From the NCBI GenBank assembly GCA_003290165.1, contig QNQO01001832.1, positions 62,001 to 126,000 of the forward strand: 64,000 nt of DNA, given 5' to 3'. The position numbers and the translations under genes are program-made. The stretch is from Berberis thunbergii. Its lineage: Eukaryota; Streptophyta; Magnoliopsida; Ranunculales; Berberidaceae. Within the stretch, counting starts at the first letter, position 1, and every line of letters starts with the position of its first letter. Of the stretch, positions 1 through 10,634 are shown in pieces. The notes beneath the pieces are model-generated. The model searched no databases, was not told where the DNA came from, and saw nothing but the letters and a program-made list of their open reading frames with translations.

Positions 1-434
1 GCGCAGACCACGTTTGTCCAATTAATGGTGTTGCGTGCCACCCCATCAATTGAGGGGGAGTAACCGATACTCAAACGTCTCGCAGCTTACGCCATACATG
101 TGGTACCGCGTGATCTACGCTGTACACGTAACGCAATTTGTGCAAGAAACCCTAGCCCTTCCCTTGTGGGCTCGACCTACTATGCCAACAATATTCTACC
201 ACATGCCCAGCATGGGCACTAAAAATTATAATCAATTTGACACACGGATCATACCTGCGGATCACTAGCTGATTTAAGGTAATTTAGTCCACATAGTGTT
301 GGATGATCGCGAAAATAGGTTTGCACACCCTCAAGCAGACGAAACCTCTCTCCAACCAGGTAAGCTTAGTCAGCCAAGGCTGATGACAACGACTTATGGT
401 TCATCCCAACACCTAGTCCGCCTAGCACAAATCC
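1..434. other. unassigned sequence, no gene seen
   Basis: No recognisable protein or RNA gene. The stretch leads into the tandem repeat beginning near 435 and has the same moderate base composition, so it is probably part of the same transposable element. Confidence 0.4.
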
Positions 435-1330
435 CGATGGTTTAGAAAGTGGGAGTCTAATGAGCGCTATCATGCTTGGTGACGACGACTTGCCAAGGAT
501 CATTGCCCCCTTCGCGATCAGTGGTCGTCAAATCCGATTAGGTAAGCCTAGCTAGTGACGACCAACAACGAAAGCTTTTGATCAAACCCTGAACTTGTAG
601 TCCCCACTGCACAGGTATAGATGGTTTAGAAGGTGGGAGCCTAGTCATTGCCGAACTAATTCTGACGGCTCACCATGGAACCACTGCTTTTCAGCTTGAC
701 CGCTAAATTATCAACCTTGAACCTATAGCCCCCACTGTGCGGATATAGATGGTTTAGAATGTAGGAGCCTAGTCATTCCCGAACTGATTTCAACGGCTTG
801 CCACGAGACCACTATTTCTCAGCCTGGTCGCCGAATTACCAACCCTGAACCTGTAGCCCCCACTGTGCAGGTGTAGATGGTTTAGAAGGTGGGAGCCTAA
901 TCAATCCCGAATTGATTTCGACGGCTTGCCATGGGACCACTGCTATTTAGCATGGTCGCCAAAAACTCCCAAATTTGTAGCTTGATGCGCACAAGTGTAG
1001 ATGATTTGGAAGGTGGGAGCCCAGTCAGTCTCAAACTGATTCCAACGGCTTGCCACGGGGCCACTACTTTTTTGCCTGGTCACCGAACCCCTTCGCCTTG
1101 AACTTGTAGCCCCACGGTGCGGGTATAGATGGATAGAAAGGTTGGAGACTAGTCAGTCCCTAGCTGATGTCGACGACTCGCCATAGGATTACTGCTCTTC
1201 AGCATGGTCGCCAAATCATTATTTCTCGAACCTGTAGTCAACTCTGTTCGAACATAGATGGTTCAGAAGGTGGGGGTCCTACGCAGCTCGGCACAAGATC
1301 ACCGCTTCTTTTTGATCCAACTAGCCTATG
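435..1330. repeat. 128-bp tandem repeat array
   Basis: A unit opening with AGATGGTTTAGAAGGTGGG recurs at 619, 747, 875, 999, 1127 and 1256, giving spacings of 128, 128, 124, 128 and 129 bp, with a diverged outlying copy near 435. Each unit also holds a 'cggcttgcca..gg.ccactgct' block and a 'cctgtagcccc' block. The copies are diverged, so the array is old. Arrays like this are known in the 3' untranslated part of Tat-clade Ty3/gypsy elements; that link is inference here, supported by the neighbouring antisense ORF. Confidence 0.85.
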
Positions 1331-1547
1331 CCAAAAAAATGACAAAGCGAAACAGAAAACACACAATAGGGACAACGAGCACGAAACAAATACAGAACGC
1401 ATTCAAGATAAAACTATTTTCATTAACAGTCGGAACAAAATGGTTACAAGTATACAAAGTTTACTCCTTATCAGGAGAAGGTACAGAAACAGAAGAGCTA
1501 AGCTGAATGGAAGAAAGAGCAGGGGTCGTGTCCATACACGCCATGGC

Positions 1548-3960
1548 CTAACCATCAAAGTTCGAACCGCCCTCTTTGTTCGATGATGAAAAGGTAACGA
1601 ACAAGTCTACATACGACATCTTCTTACAGGGGCCAAGATCCCATTCCGAATGCTCCTTCATCAGCGCCATCAGCTCTAGCCTGCCATGTACAACCCAACG
1701 AAACTTGTACCTGCCTTGTTCATTTAGAAGCTCTTTCTCGCACGCCTTCGCGTTAGCAAGTTCACGATCCATTAGCTTCAACTTGCCAGTCAGCACATCA
1801 CCCTGAGGCTGCTCTATAGCCAAAATGCTCTTCACAACAATAAGCTCTTGCTTCTCTAATTCGAGTTGGTCATCGACCTTCCACGCTTCCCGAGAGTTGA
1901 ACTCCACATTGGCCTCTAATTGCTGCTTCCGAGCAGCCCAGTCAGCCTCCTTCAAAGCATTTTCTTCAGCGAGAGATCACAATGCATCACTCACCTCAGT
2001 CGCAGCTTCCTGTGCGACCTCCATGTCTCGACGAGTCCGATCCAATTCCCGTCCGAGTCTGTCCTTCATAAACACTGCCTCCACTAGATCATGCTCAAGG
2101 GACTCCAGACGAGCCCTTTGAATCTCAACAACCACGACTGACTGCTCCAGCCTCTTTTCCCCAGTCAGCTTCTGTAGCCGCTCAATTTCATAAAACGCGT
2201 CAGAATACAACACTTGCATATGCAAGAAAACACACTCCATGGTGTACACCCTCTCACGAGCAGCCTCGACTTCTGTCCCAGCAACGACCACCTGGCTCAA
2301 GTGAGACATACCCAGAATAAGGTAATGTAAGCCCTTATCCATTAGCTTTCTAGTGTATCCTCCTCAGGTTTTTTAGCATAATCCATCAGCCAGCTATGAC
2401 GCCTGCTTATGTGCTTCTTCAAAGAATACTCTATGTCAACCTCCCAGTGCCAGACCTGGGTGCTCATCTTTACTAAGTTCGTCGCAAATAGGCTTATCCT
2501 CGCATCTGAATGAAGCTCTTCGAATCAAGAATTACATCAGTACCACCCTTCGCAGTCGCCACTGTTCCTAGGCTTTCATTCGAAGCTTTTCCCTTGTCAC
2601 GAACATCCGAATCTTCAGTACGAGATGACTTAACAGGATCTGAAGGAAGGGGAAGTGAGTTATCTAAAAGACCCTCCAACACCTCGAATTGTGGCCTGGA
2701 ATGAGATGGTGAACAATGCGAACTACAAGAAACTTAGCCAGTGCCACCGTGGCCACTATCAAACAGCACACCAATGGGACGATCAGGCTCCAGAACCTCA
2801 AACGGATTTTCGCGGGAACCTTCTGTCAGAACAGTCTCGTGCGAATCGGCATCGACATAAGTCACTATTACAACCCTCATCAACCACTCACTCAAAGCTT
2901 TCGTTTGTGCAACAATGAAATTTGACATGTCTTCGACACCTGCAAATTGTAAGTAGTCTTTCTTCTAGCCAGATACATTGGCCTCCGCCCTGACGGGCTA
3001 ATCAGACTCACGCTTTTCACCCACTGGAGCGGGTTGTGTTGAAAACAACCTAGTTCTGATGCGAGACTTCTTTGAACTCACGAAGGAGGCAAGCGTCTCA
3101 GACGACTGCTCCGCGTTGGACAAAACTGGAGCTTTGGCCCCAGCGACCTTCCTCTTCATAGAAGGAGCCCCATCTTCAAGCTTAACTGGCGATGTTCGAT
3201 AAGTAGTAAATGCCACGCGCTAGTTGTCCCACAGCCCACTGCTAGTGAAGTTGGGAATGCATATGACATCCACCACGTTCCTCATTGACAAGCTGCGAAG
3301 CGTCTCCATAGTGTTTTGCTCCTTTAGGGTAAGAGGAGTAGTGGAAAACCTTCTTGCGAAGAAACGCGAGTAATGATTAGCATGCAATCAAACGCAATGA
3401 AACCAGACTAAAAATTTGTACTTACGGAGTGGTCTTAGCTCCCGTTCTAGTGGACAACCTCTGAACTGGAAGTACTTTGAATCCATGGGGGCTAAGAATT
3501 AATACTTCTACCAGAACTCGAAGTCATTTGGTAGATTCGTGAAGCAAACCGGCGACGTCATCTTCAAGACGACGTTACTCTTCAACTGAAGAGAAGTTAG
3601 CAACTGGATCACTCGTGGAGTCACGCGGACGCCAGCTTCCTTCACCCTAATTAGAATGAGAAGGATGATCTTGTACCATTAGGCCTCAACTAGGCCAGAT
3701 GAATCCTAAGGAAATCCAAAAATTTCCAAATCACATCAAGAACGGGAAAGCTTACTCTGGTTTGAAGCATCCCCTGGTGCAAGCAGATTAAACCCCTCGG
3801 TAGCAACTTTGGCATTTGGTCGCCCTTCAGAACAGACAACGACAGTCCTCAAGACCCTAAACTTTGTACGGATTTCAGCAAGGCCAGGTTAAAAAATAAA
3901 CATGTCTTCAAAAAACTCAAGGCCCCTGGCCAAGGTTGTGTCATCAAGAAGGTTTTTTGT
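1548..3960 (-). pseudogene. degenerate coiled-coil ORF of a Tat-like retrotransposon (antisense extra ORF)
   Basis: On the minus strand several open blocks line up. 3740-3960 reads GLEFFEDM and later EGRPNAKVATEGFNLL. 2998-3216 is a basic, serine-rich stretch. 1977-2342 and 1548-1955 are rich in E, K, L and R with heptad-like spacing, for example RLESLEHDLVEAVFMKDRL, and should form a coiled coil. The blocks are separated by stops and a frameshift (between 1955 and 1977), and the exon-like 3740-3960 block ends near a GTAAGC donor. Some Tat-lineage Ty3/gypsy elements carry an extra ORF antisense to gag-pol near the 3' LTR, encoding a 'putative gypsy-type transposon' domain followed by a coiled coil; the strand and position relative to the tandem repeats fit. 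I cannot confirm the domain by eye. It could instead be a decayed host coiled-coil gene. Element A begins directly at its 5' end (3965), so the N-terminus was probably separated by that insertion. Confidence 0.4.
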
Positions 3961-3964
3961 TGAG

Positions 3965-5363
3965 TGATATTCACATAATTATTACATAATATACCTCCTA
4001 ACGTATGTTTGTTAGTGTTTCGAATAGTGCATTTTAGTTTAATTATTCAATTTTTGTATTTTTGTAGGATTTGGAGTTTAAATGACAAAAGTCCGTTAGC
4101 GTGGCGAATAATTGTGATTCATAGACAAATTAATGAAGTGGACATTCAGCAATAGCAAAAACAGAGGATAGCCTTTTGTTTACAATTTAAATTGGGCTTC
4201 CAATGGAGTCTAGGTTCTTATTAACACAAAAACGGCAGCAGCCTTGGTTGACAATTGGTATTGGGCCCAATAAGGGTTTGCTCTTTATCATAAATACAAT
4301 AAGAGGATAATAGAAATAGGAGTGCCTTTGGTTTTAGAATTTGTTGTGTTTTCTAATTGAGGAGCTGCAAATTTGGAGGTTGTTTCCAATTGAAATTGGT
4401 GGAGGAAGGAGTAGCCAATGAGGAAGGAGAATGAAGATTTGATTTCCCATTGACTTTGGGGCTTCCTATAAAAGAGAGCAGCAGAAACGCTGTTCGGGGG
4501 AGGAGCGACGACGCAATACAGGAGAAGAGAAGTTCTGTCCAGCAGCAGCCAACACGCTGTGCAGAGCAGCAGAGTACGCAGCAGGACAGCAGGGAGTGGA
4601 CACGCAGAGCAGCAGTGGACAAGCACCAGCAGTGTTTGCATTGCTGATTCACCACGCGCTGCCATGTCAATGAATTCTACCTCCGTTGTTGCTTTCATCA
4701 CCTCCACCATGCGTCACTAAACTCTACACAAGGCGAAGAGGTGAACTTCTAGATGTAACGCACTAAATTAATATTTGATTCGCTTTAAGCTTTCACGATG
4801 AATAATGGTGTTTAATGATTCTCACTTTTATTTAATATAAAAATATATGTTATTTTAGTGATAAAGATTTCATAAATTTTTCGTAGATTATTATTATTCC
4901 GGTGGTTATCTTTTCTTCTCCATATAAACTTAGTCACTTTTCTCTTATGTGTGGAATGTTTAAAGATCAATTGATTCCGGTAGGTTAGTTATATGTGATC
5001 GTCATTTATTAAGTTATTGTCTCCGGATATATCATAAGTTTAGGACATCACATATGACCAACCTTTGTGCTTTCTAGAAAAAGTTAAATCTAAAATCTAT
5101 TTACATTAGTTGAGTCATCATAGTGAATCAATACTAGTTGGCGCGTAAAATCTTGGAGGGATTCTTGGAACCTTGTGATTTTTTCCAAATTTAATTTTTA
5201 TTAAACTAAATTCAATTTCTTATTTTAAATTTGTTAGAATTTCTTAACTTTAGTTTCGCGTAGTTTTTCTTCCTTGACCTTGTTTTGTAGATCACTTTTC
5301 CTCGTGGGACCGACACCCTAATCTTTACTGCAATTGACCGCGTGTACTATTTGAGCGTAATCA
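3965..5363 (+). repeat. 5' LTR of element A
   Basis: Begins TGATATTC and ends AATCA, just before the PBS. A TATA-like 'cataaataca' lies near 4289. Relative to the 3' LTR it lacks about 61 bp, at 5109 here versus 11787-11848 there. The LTRs of element C retain that block, so the loss is private to this copy. Confidence 0.9.
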
Positions 5364-5368
5364 AATTT

Positions 5369-5386
5369 TGGCGTCGTTGCCGGGGA
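5369..5386 (+). promoter_or_regulatory. primer-binding site (tRNA-Asp), element A
   Basis: TGGCGTCGTTGCCGGGGA lies five bases after the LTR end. It matches the reverse complement of the 3' end of plant nuclear tRNA-Asp (TGGCGCCGTTGCCGGGGA) with one mismatch. This is the minus-strand replication primer site typical of Athila-type elements. Confidence 0.9.
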
Positions 5387-5557
5387 ACAAGCGTCATTCT
5401 ACAAGGAAGGTTTTGGGTATTATCTTTCTTGCTCATTGTTTTATTTTATTTTATTCTATTTTTAGATTTTAGGTCCAGTTTAATTGTAATTGTAATTTTA
5501 TTTTATTTCTAAAAAAATTGCAAAAAAAAAAAAACAAAAAAAAAAGACATTGGGGGA

Positions 5558-7301
5558 GTGAGTTGGAATAGAGACCACTTAGGGAGACTAATTAGGATCT
5601 CAAATTTAGAACACCCACAAATTCACATTGAGACCAAATTAAGTTCTACTTCTAATTCTAACACCATGAGTAATCACGAAGATGACCATGTTCGATCGCT
5701 AAAGGACTATCTCTACCCCACGCGCACTGCTACTCCATCATGTATCATGTTTGCACCAAGTACACCAAAGCTAGATTTTAAGCCGGGTATGATACAATTA
5801 TTACCCACTTTTCATGGCCTAGAGAGTGAGAATCCTTATGTTGACACTAGGAAATTCGAGGAAGTTGTGGCCACTTTTCACAACAAAGTTGAGGATGTAG
5901 ACTCGGTTAGACTAAGGTTTTTTCCTTTTTCCCTTAAGGAAAAAGCGAAGAGTTGGCTATACTCTTTGCAACCAAGCCTATAGGTTCGTGGGAGGAGATG
6001 ACCCAAGCATTTTTTAATAAATACTTTCCTCACCACAAAACCAACGGTCTAAAGAGACAGATTTCTATATTCACCCAAAAGAATAGCGAGACATTATATC
6101 AAGCATGGGAAAGGTTCAAGGATTTTTTGAATACATCCCCACACCATGGGTATGAGAGTTGGCGTTTAGTCAGTTATTTTTATTAGGGGCTCACCAGCAG
6201 AGAATGTCAGTTTGTTGAGATGATGTGTAATGGAGAACTTTTGTAAAAGGACCCTAACGAGGCCATTAAGTACCTGAATGACTTGGCTGAAAAGGCTCAT
6301 ACTTGGACTGGTCCAAATGCTACTGAGAGCACGGATAAAACACGCCCAGCTGGAGTTTACCAACTTAGGGAAGAGGATAGCCTTAGAGCACTAACTGGAT
6401 AGAGTAACTAGGGAGTTAGAGGCACTTAAGACCAATGATGGTAGGCCCACACATACTGTTGCCAGAGTTGAGCTACATGACGCCTGTTTTATATGCGGGG
6501 GAGTTGAACACTTCGCACAGGATTGCCCAACCTTGATTGAGTTGAGAGGGGTTTATGAGGAACAATGTAACACCTTAGGGATGTACAATAAGCCTTATTC
6601 ACCATTCTCTAACAGTTACAATTCGGGCTGGAGAGATCAACCTAACTTTGGCTGGAGGTCCTAGGCAGGCCAACCTACACACTCACAAGCACAACCACCT
6701 AGGTCATACCCTCCACCTCCGTACAATGCGCAATCTAACAGAAGTTCCTTATCAAACACATTGTATGCATTTATAGAGGCACAAGGTAAAACTAATAAAA
6801 AATTTGAGGTTGCATTGACACAGTTGACAAAAGAGAACAAGGAAATCGAAAGTCAGATAACCAAGCTGACAAGTTCATTAACAGTATAAGAGCGAGGAAA
6901 ATTTTCGTCACGGCCTCAAGCAAATCTGAAGGGCCAACTTAGGGCACAAACCTCTGCTTCAAACTCTCAGAATATCAAAGAGGTTAATGCCATCACTACT
7001 TGGAGTGGTAAGATTTAAGATAGATCAAGCTCGTCCAAAACTATAGGCTCCTCGTCAAGTGCAAAGGAGAGCATCCCTAAGGATGAGCCCAACAAGAGCA
7101 TTCCAGTTCCAGTTCCTTTTCCTCAAGCACTACGACCTACTAAAAAAATTGGAAATGCATGGTGAGATTCTAGAACACTTGAAACTGGTTAAAATTAACT
7201 TACCTTTGCTGCATGTGATTAAATAGGTACCAACTTATGCGAGGATCATCAAGGATCTATGCACTATCAAGAGAAAGCATCATGTCAAGAAGACTGCCTT
7301 C
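5558..7301 (+). pseudogene. gag of element A, frameshifted
   Basis: The likely gag start is the ATG at 5666 (MSNHEDDHVRSLKDYL). The capsid-type region follows, with LLPTFHGLESENPYV, LRFFPFSLKEKAKSWL and, in another frame from about 5975, GSWEEMTQAFFNKYFPHH. A one-base loss near 5975 separates these; copy B is continuous across the point. A zinc knuckle CFICGGVEHFAQDC (CX2CX4HX4C) is encoded at 6487-6528. Further stops (for example TAG near 6663) and frameshifts follow up to the protease. In an active element Gag would assemble virus-like particles and bind the RNA. The product here cannot be made as one chain. Confidence 0.85.
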
Positions 7302-8006
7302 TTGACAGAACAGGTAAGTGCGGTGATTGAGCAAAGGACACCACCCAAGTACAAAGATTCAGGGTGTCCTACAGTCACCAGCCAAATTGGGACTCATGAG
7401 TTCGGCCAAGCCTTGTTGGATTTAGGAGCAAATGTAAATCTGATGCCATATTCTTTTTACTTGCAACTGGGTCTAGGAGAGATTAAACCCACATCCGTGG
7501 TACTACAATTGGCCGATGGATCTGTTAAGAAGTCAAGAGGAATAGTTGAGGATGTCTTGCTGCAGATTGATAAGTTTTACTATCATGTCGACATTCTTAT
7601 TTTAGATACTCATTCTGCGGTTAATATGGAGTCTACAATTCCGATTATTTTAGGTAGACCTTTTCTTGACACAACTAACGCTCTTATCAATTGCAGGAAC
7701 GGTCTAATGAAGTTGTCTTTTGGAAACATGACTCTGGAGGTCAACATATTCAATATTAGCATGCAACCATGTGATGATGATGAGTGTCATCATACCTACA
7801 TGATAGACACGAAGATATCAGAAGAGGCGCTCATGAACACAGATTCTGAAACCTTAGAGTCCCTTCTTTCTATTTCTGATTCTGAGAATTCACTTTATCC
7901 TGACAATGGTTTTGATATTTCTATTGTTTCAGGGTTAAAGGATAAAGGAGGACGACAATGGCAACCATGCTTTGAGGAGTTGCCAAAGGAAAGACAGAAA
8001 CCATAA
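7302..8006 (+). pseudogene. retroelement aspartic protease region, element A
   Basis: An open stretch of 234 codons. It contains the catalytic loop ALLDLGANVNLMPYSFYL (DLGA is the Athila-type form of the DTG/DSG motif), the following LGLGEIKPTSVVLQLADGS strand, and a hydrophobic ILGRPFLDTTNA segment matching the second conserved ILG of retropepsins. The C-terminal third (DSETLESLLSISDSEN) is an acidic linker that leads into reverse transcriptase in element C. It is the 3' part of gag-pol and the first ATG is not a true start. The active site looks intact here, unlike in copies C and D. The open frame ends with TAA just before the pol deletion. Confidence 0.85.
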
Positions 8007-8071
8007 CCATCCACCGAGGAAACTCTGAAAGTTGACCTAGCTCCACTGCCTGTGGGACTTAAACATGCATT

Positions 8072-8102
8072 CCTTAGACCAGGTGTTCAACGAAAACTTT
8101 AG
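8072..8102 (+). other. internal deletion junction (RT, RNase H and integrase core lost)
   Basis: Upstream sequence matches element C up to about 30778 ('catgcattcct.'), and from 'caggtgttca' onward it matches C from about 43270. In C these points are about 2.5 kb apart after subtracting the CACTA insertion. The deletion joins the end of the protease linker to the integrase C-terminus. Confidence 0.8.
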
Positions 8103-8447
8103 TTAGTTGAAATTGAGGAGTTGCGGAATGATGCCTATGACAATTCTCGAATATATAAGGCGAAAATGAAAGCGGCTCATGATAAGCAAATTTTGAGGAA
8201 ACATTTCGAGCCCAGTCAACGAGTCTATCTATTTGATTCATGACTTCATCTTCACCCTGGCAAGCTGAGATCGAGATGGACGGGCCCATTCATGGTAAAA
8301 CAAGTCTTTCCCTATGGTTCCATAGAAATTGAGGATCCAAAAGATGAGAGAGTCTTTAGAGTAAATGGGCAACGTTTGAAGCACTATGTGGAGTGCGTAG
8401 AGGTGCCAGAGGAGATCACTCTGGTTGCCCCTGTCTACTTGATTTGA
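8103..8447 (+). pseudogene. integrase C-terminal remnant, element A
   Basis: Translates as EELRNDAYDNSRIYKAKMK, then KQILRKHFEPSQRVYLFDS, a stop, HPGKLRSRWTGPFMVKQV and VFRVNGQRLKHYVE, ending TGA at 8445-8447. The LRSRWTGPF and NGQRLKHY motifs are typical of the SH3-like C-terminal region of Ty3/gypsy integrases, which binds DNA. One in-frame TGA near 8240 breaks it. The catalytic core that should precede it is deleted, so it has no integrase function. Confidence 0.85.
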
Positions 8448-8703
8448 TGTTCTCCACCCTATTTTTAGTTTATGTTTTTTTTTTTTTTTTTTAGTTTTAG
8501 TTTAGTTTAGGTTTTTGCTTTTATGTTTTTCTTTTAGTGTTTTAGGTAATTTTAGGTGTTGCTACTGGAGTCACTTGGAGCCTTTCATCCCATATACTGT
8601 GAGGACATTGTCTATTTGCAATTAGTAAAACTTCACCATGGTAATATCACTCTAACCCTCCTCTTTTCTTTTTCCTTCATTTGTCATGATTATTATTTTA
8701 TAC

Positions 8704-8738
8704 ATTGAGGACAATGTTTGGTTTAGGTTTGGGGGTGT
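8704..8738 (+). promoter_or_regulatory. conserved post-pol G-rich motif, element A
   Basis: The block ATTGAGGACAATGTTTGG followed by TTTAGGTTTGGGGGTG sits about 260 bp after the pol stop. Counterparts occur in elements C, D and E. It resembles a central polypurine tract; that role is inferred. Confidence 0.55.
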
Positions 8739-10617
8739 GGTTTATTAGATTTTTTGTGCAATTTTCAAAAATCTTTGAGCTTAAAACGTATTTTACAATT
8801 AAATCGAGTCATTTTAGTGTTCTACTCAATATCCATTGAATACTTAGATGATTATAGTAATTGTGTAAAATCTTTATGAAAATGCATTCGAAATCTGAAC
8901 TCTTGGTGAATTTAAAAAAAAAGTGAAAAAAGGGTTTTGAGTTTTTTTTTTTTTTTTTAGAGAATATTTTTGTTGCCTTTAATTTTTAGAAAACACATAC
9001 TAGCACGTGTCACATAGTTATATTAGTGGAAAACATGATAGTTGATATTATCCTTATGTTAGATGTATTTCGTGAGACTTTTCAACTTGACTATTCATGC
9101 ACTATAAGCCAAGTCAACATGATTTGAAATTGATTAGTGAGATATTGAACTAGAAAACCTTAGAATAATAGTAGAGACTTTAACCCTTGTGAGTTTTGAG
9201 CCATTATTTATTTCTTGAGGGTTCTTAATTACACTCTGATTTTTCTTGAGTCCGCACTATTTCGTTGATGATCTCATTATTCTTGATTTTCTTATTGATT
9301 GCTTAAAGAATGACATAAAAATTGAATTTTTACACTAGAACTTCTTGTTTTATTTAGTTGAGATGTTATAGTAATAACTAGAATTTATGAAGTGATATAG
9401 GCATTTCTTTTTTTTTAATCATTTTTTTAGCCTTTTAGCCTACCCAATAATAAATATCCATTTGCAGCCCTTCAACCCTTTAAATAGCCTTTTTATTTGT
9501 TATCCCCATTCCCATTGCCTACTCCAATCAAGGAGTAATACCTCTATTATTTTATCCTTACCCAATTTTCTGAGAATGTATATGGTGAGATATATTTATG
9601 GAGTGGGCAAATAGAAAGAGTTAAAAATAGATATTTTATGCGCCATCGAAGTAAAAGTGTTGGATTGTACCAATGGGGAAAAACATGTTAAAAAAAAAAC
9701 AGAGAAAAAAAAAGGTTGAAGAAGAAAATAATGAAGAAAAAGTTAATGGTGTACAACATTGATTTGTTCTTCAATGCACTATGTATTTATTCAAGGGTGT
9801 AGCCATTCTCAGGAAATCTTTGTATCCTTTTTTTCCATTATTGTTTGCCATAATCCAAGCCCCATTACAACCTAGTAAAGACCTAATTGATCTTAAGTGA
9901 AAGTTAGCTTAATAGATGCGGAGATTGAATAGGCAAGAGCTATGGTGTTTGATTCAACAATCTCAAAAGTAATCAATATTCCTGTCTATGAGATCATATT
10001 CATTTCACTCTTTGAAAATTTTGTTTTTCATGATAATCATATGTGAGACGTTTGCATTTTCCATAGTATATTATTTTCCTCACATATAAACTGAGTGCCC
10101 AATCTCTGAGTGTTTCATTTCTGAGCGACATGAGAGAATTGTAGTCGAAACGTCTTTTCTAAAGGTTATCTTGTCACATCTTTACTATGAGATGAAGAGT
10201 TATGTTGATAAGGCTCCTCACACACACACACACACTATGAGTTGAGAATGATTATTCAATTTATTTAACCTTTAGATACTATTAAATTATTGAACTCTAT
10301 TGATATACTTTTGTGATATTTTTTGTTTGTTGTTTTTCTTGAATTTTAAGCAATTAGAAAAATACTCCGAGGAATAGATAAAGGAGAATGTCCATGTTTT
10401 TTGCATTATGTTTTTAGCAAATAGATTTTATTTTATTGAGTCAGTAATGTTTGGGGGTAACATTTCTGGAAACCCTCACGAGACTATAACTCGTCCACTA
10501 GAGGTAATCTAGGGGTTTAAAGTCTTGTTGCACGTTAAGGTAAGTGCAACCGTGATTCCTACGAAAGTGAGTTAGGATTTTATTCTTAATTTTGTTTTGC
10601 TCGAAGACTAGCAACAT

Positions 10618-10634
10618 GTAGGTTTGGGGGTATT
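10618..10634 (+). promoter_or_regulatory. polypurine tract before 3' LTR, element A
   Basis: GTAGGTTTGGGGGTATT directly abuts the 3' LTR start (TGATATTC). It is the expected position of the plus-strand primer; element C has TAGGTTTAGGGGTATT. Confidence 0.65.

Larger units (their letters stand above)
8448..10634 (+). other. noncoding 3' region of element A
   Basis: About 2.2 kb without a credible ORF lies between integrase and the 3' LTR, AT-rich with poly-T runs and a (CA)n tract near 10218. It is closely paralleled by 43637-45748 in element C, so it belongs to the family. Some Athila elements have an env-like ORF here; I see none. Confidence 0.8.

Noticed and set aside
4288..4710. 140-codon minus-strand ORF, repeated at 10966-11388
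   Set aside because: Both lie inside LTRs of the same family at equivalent positions. The sequence is a chance open frame in LTR DNA.
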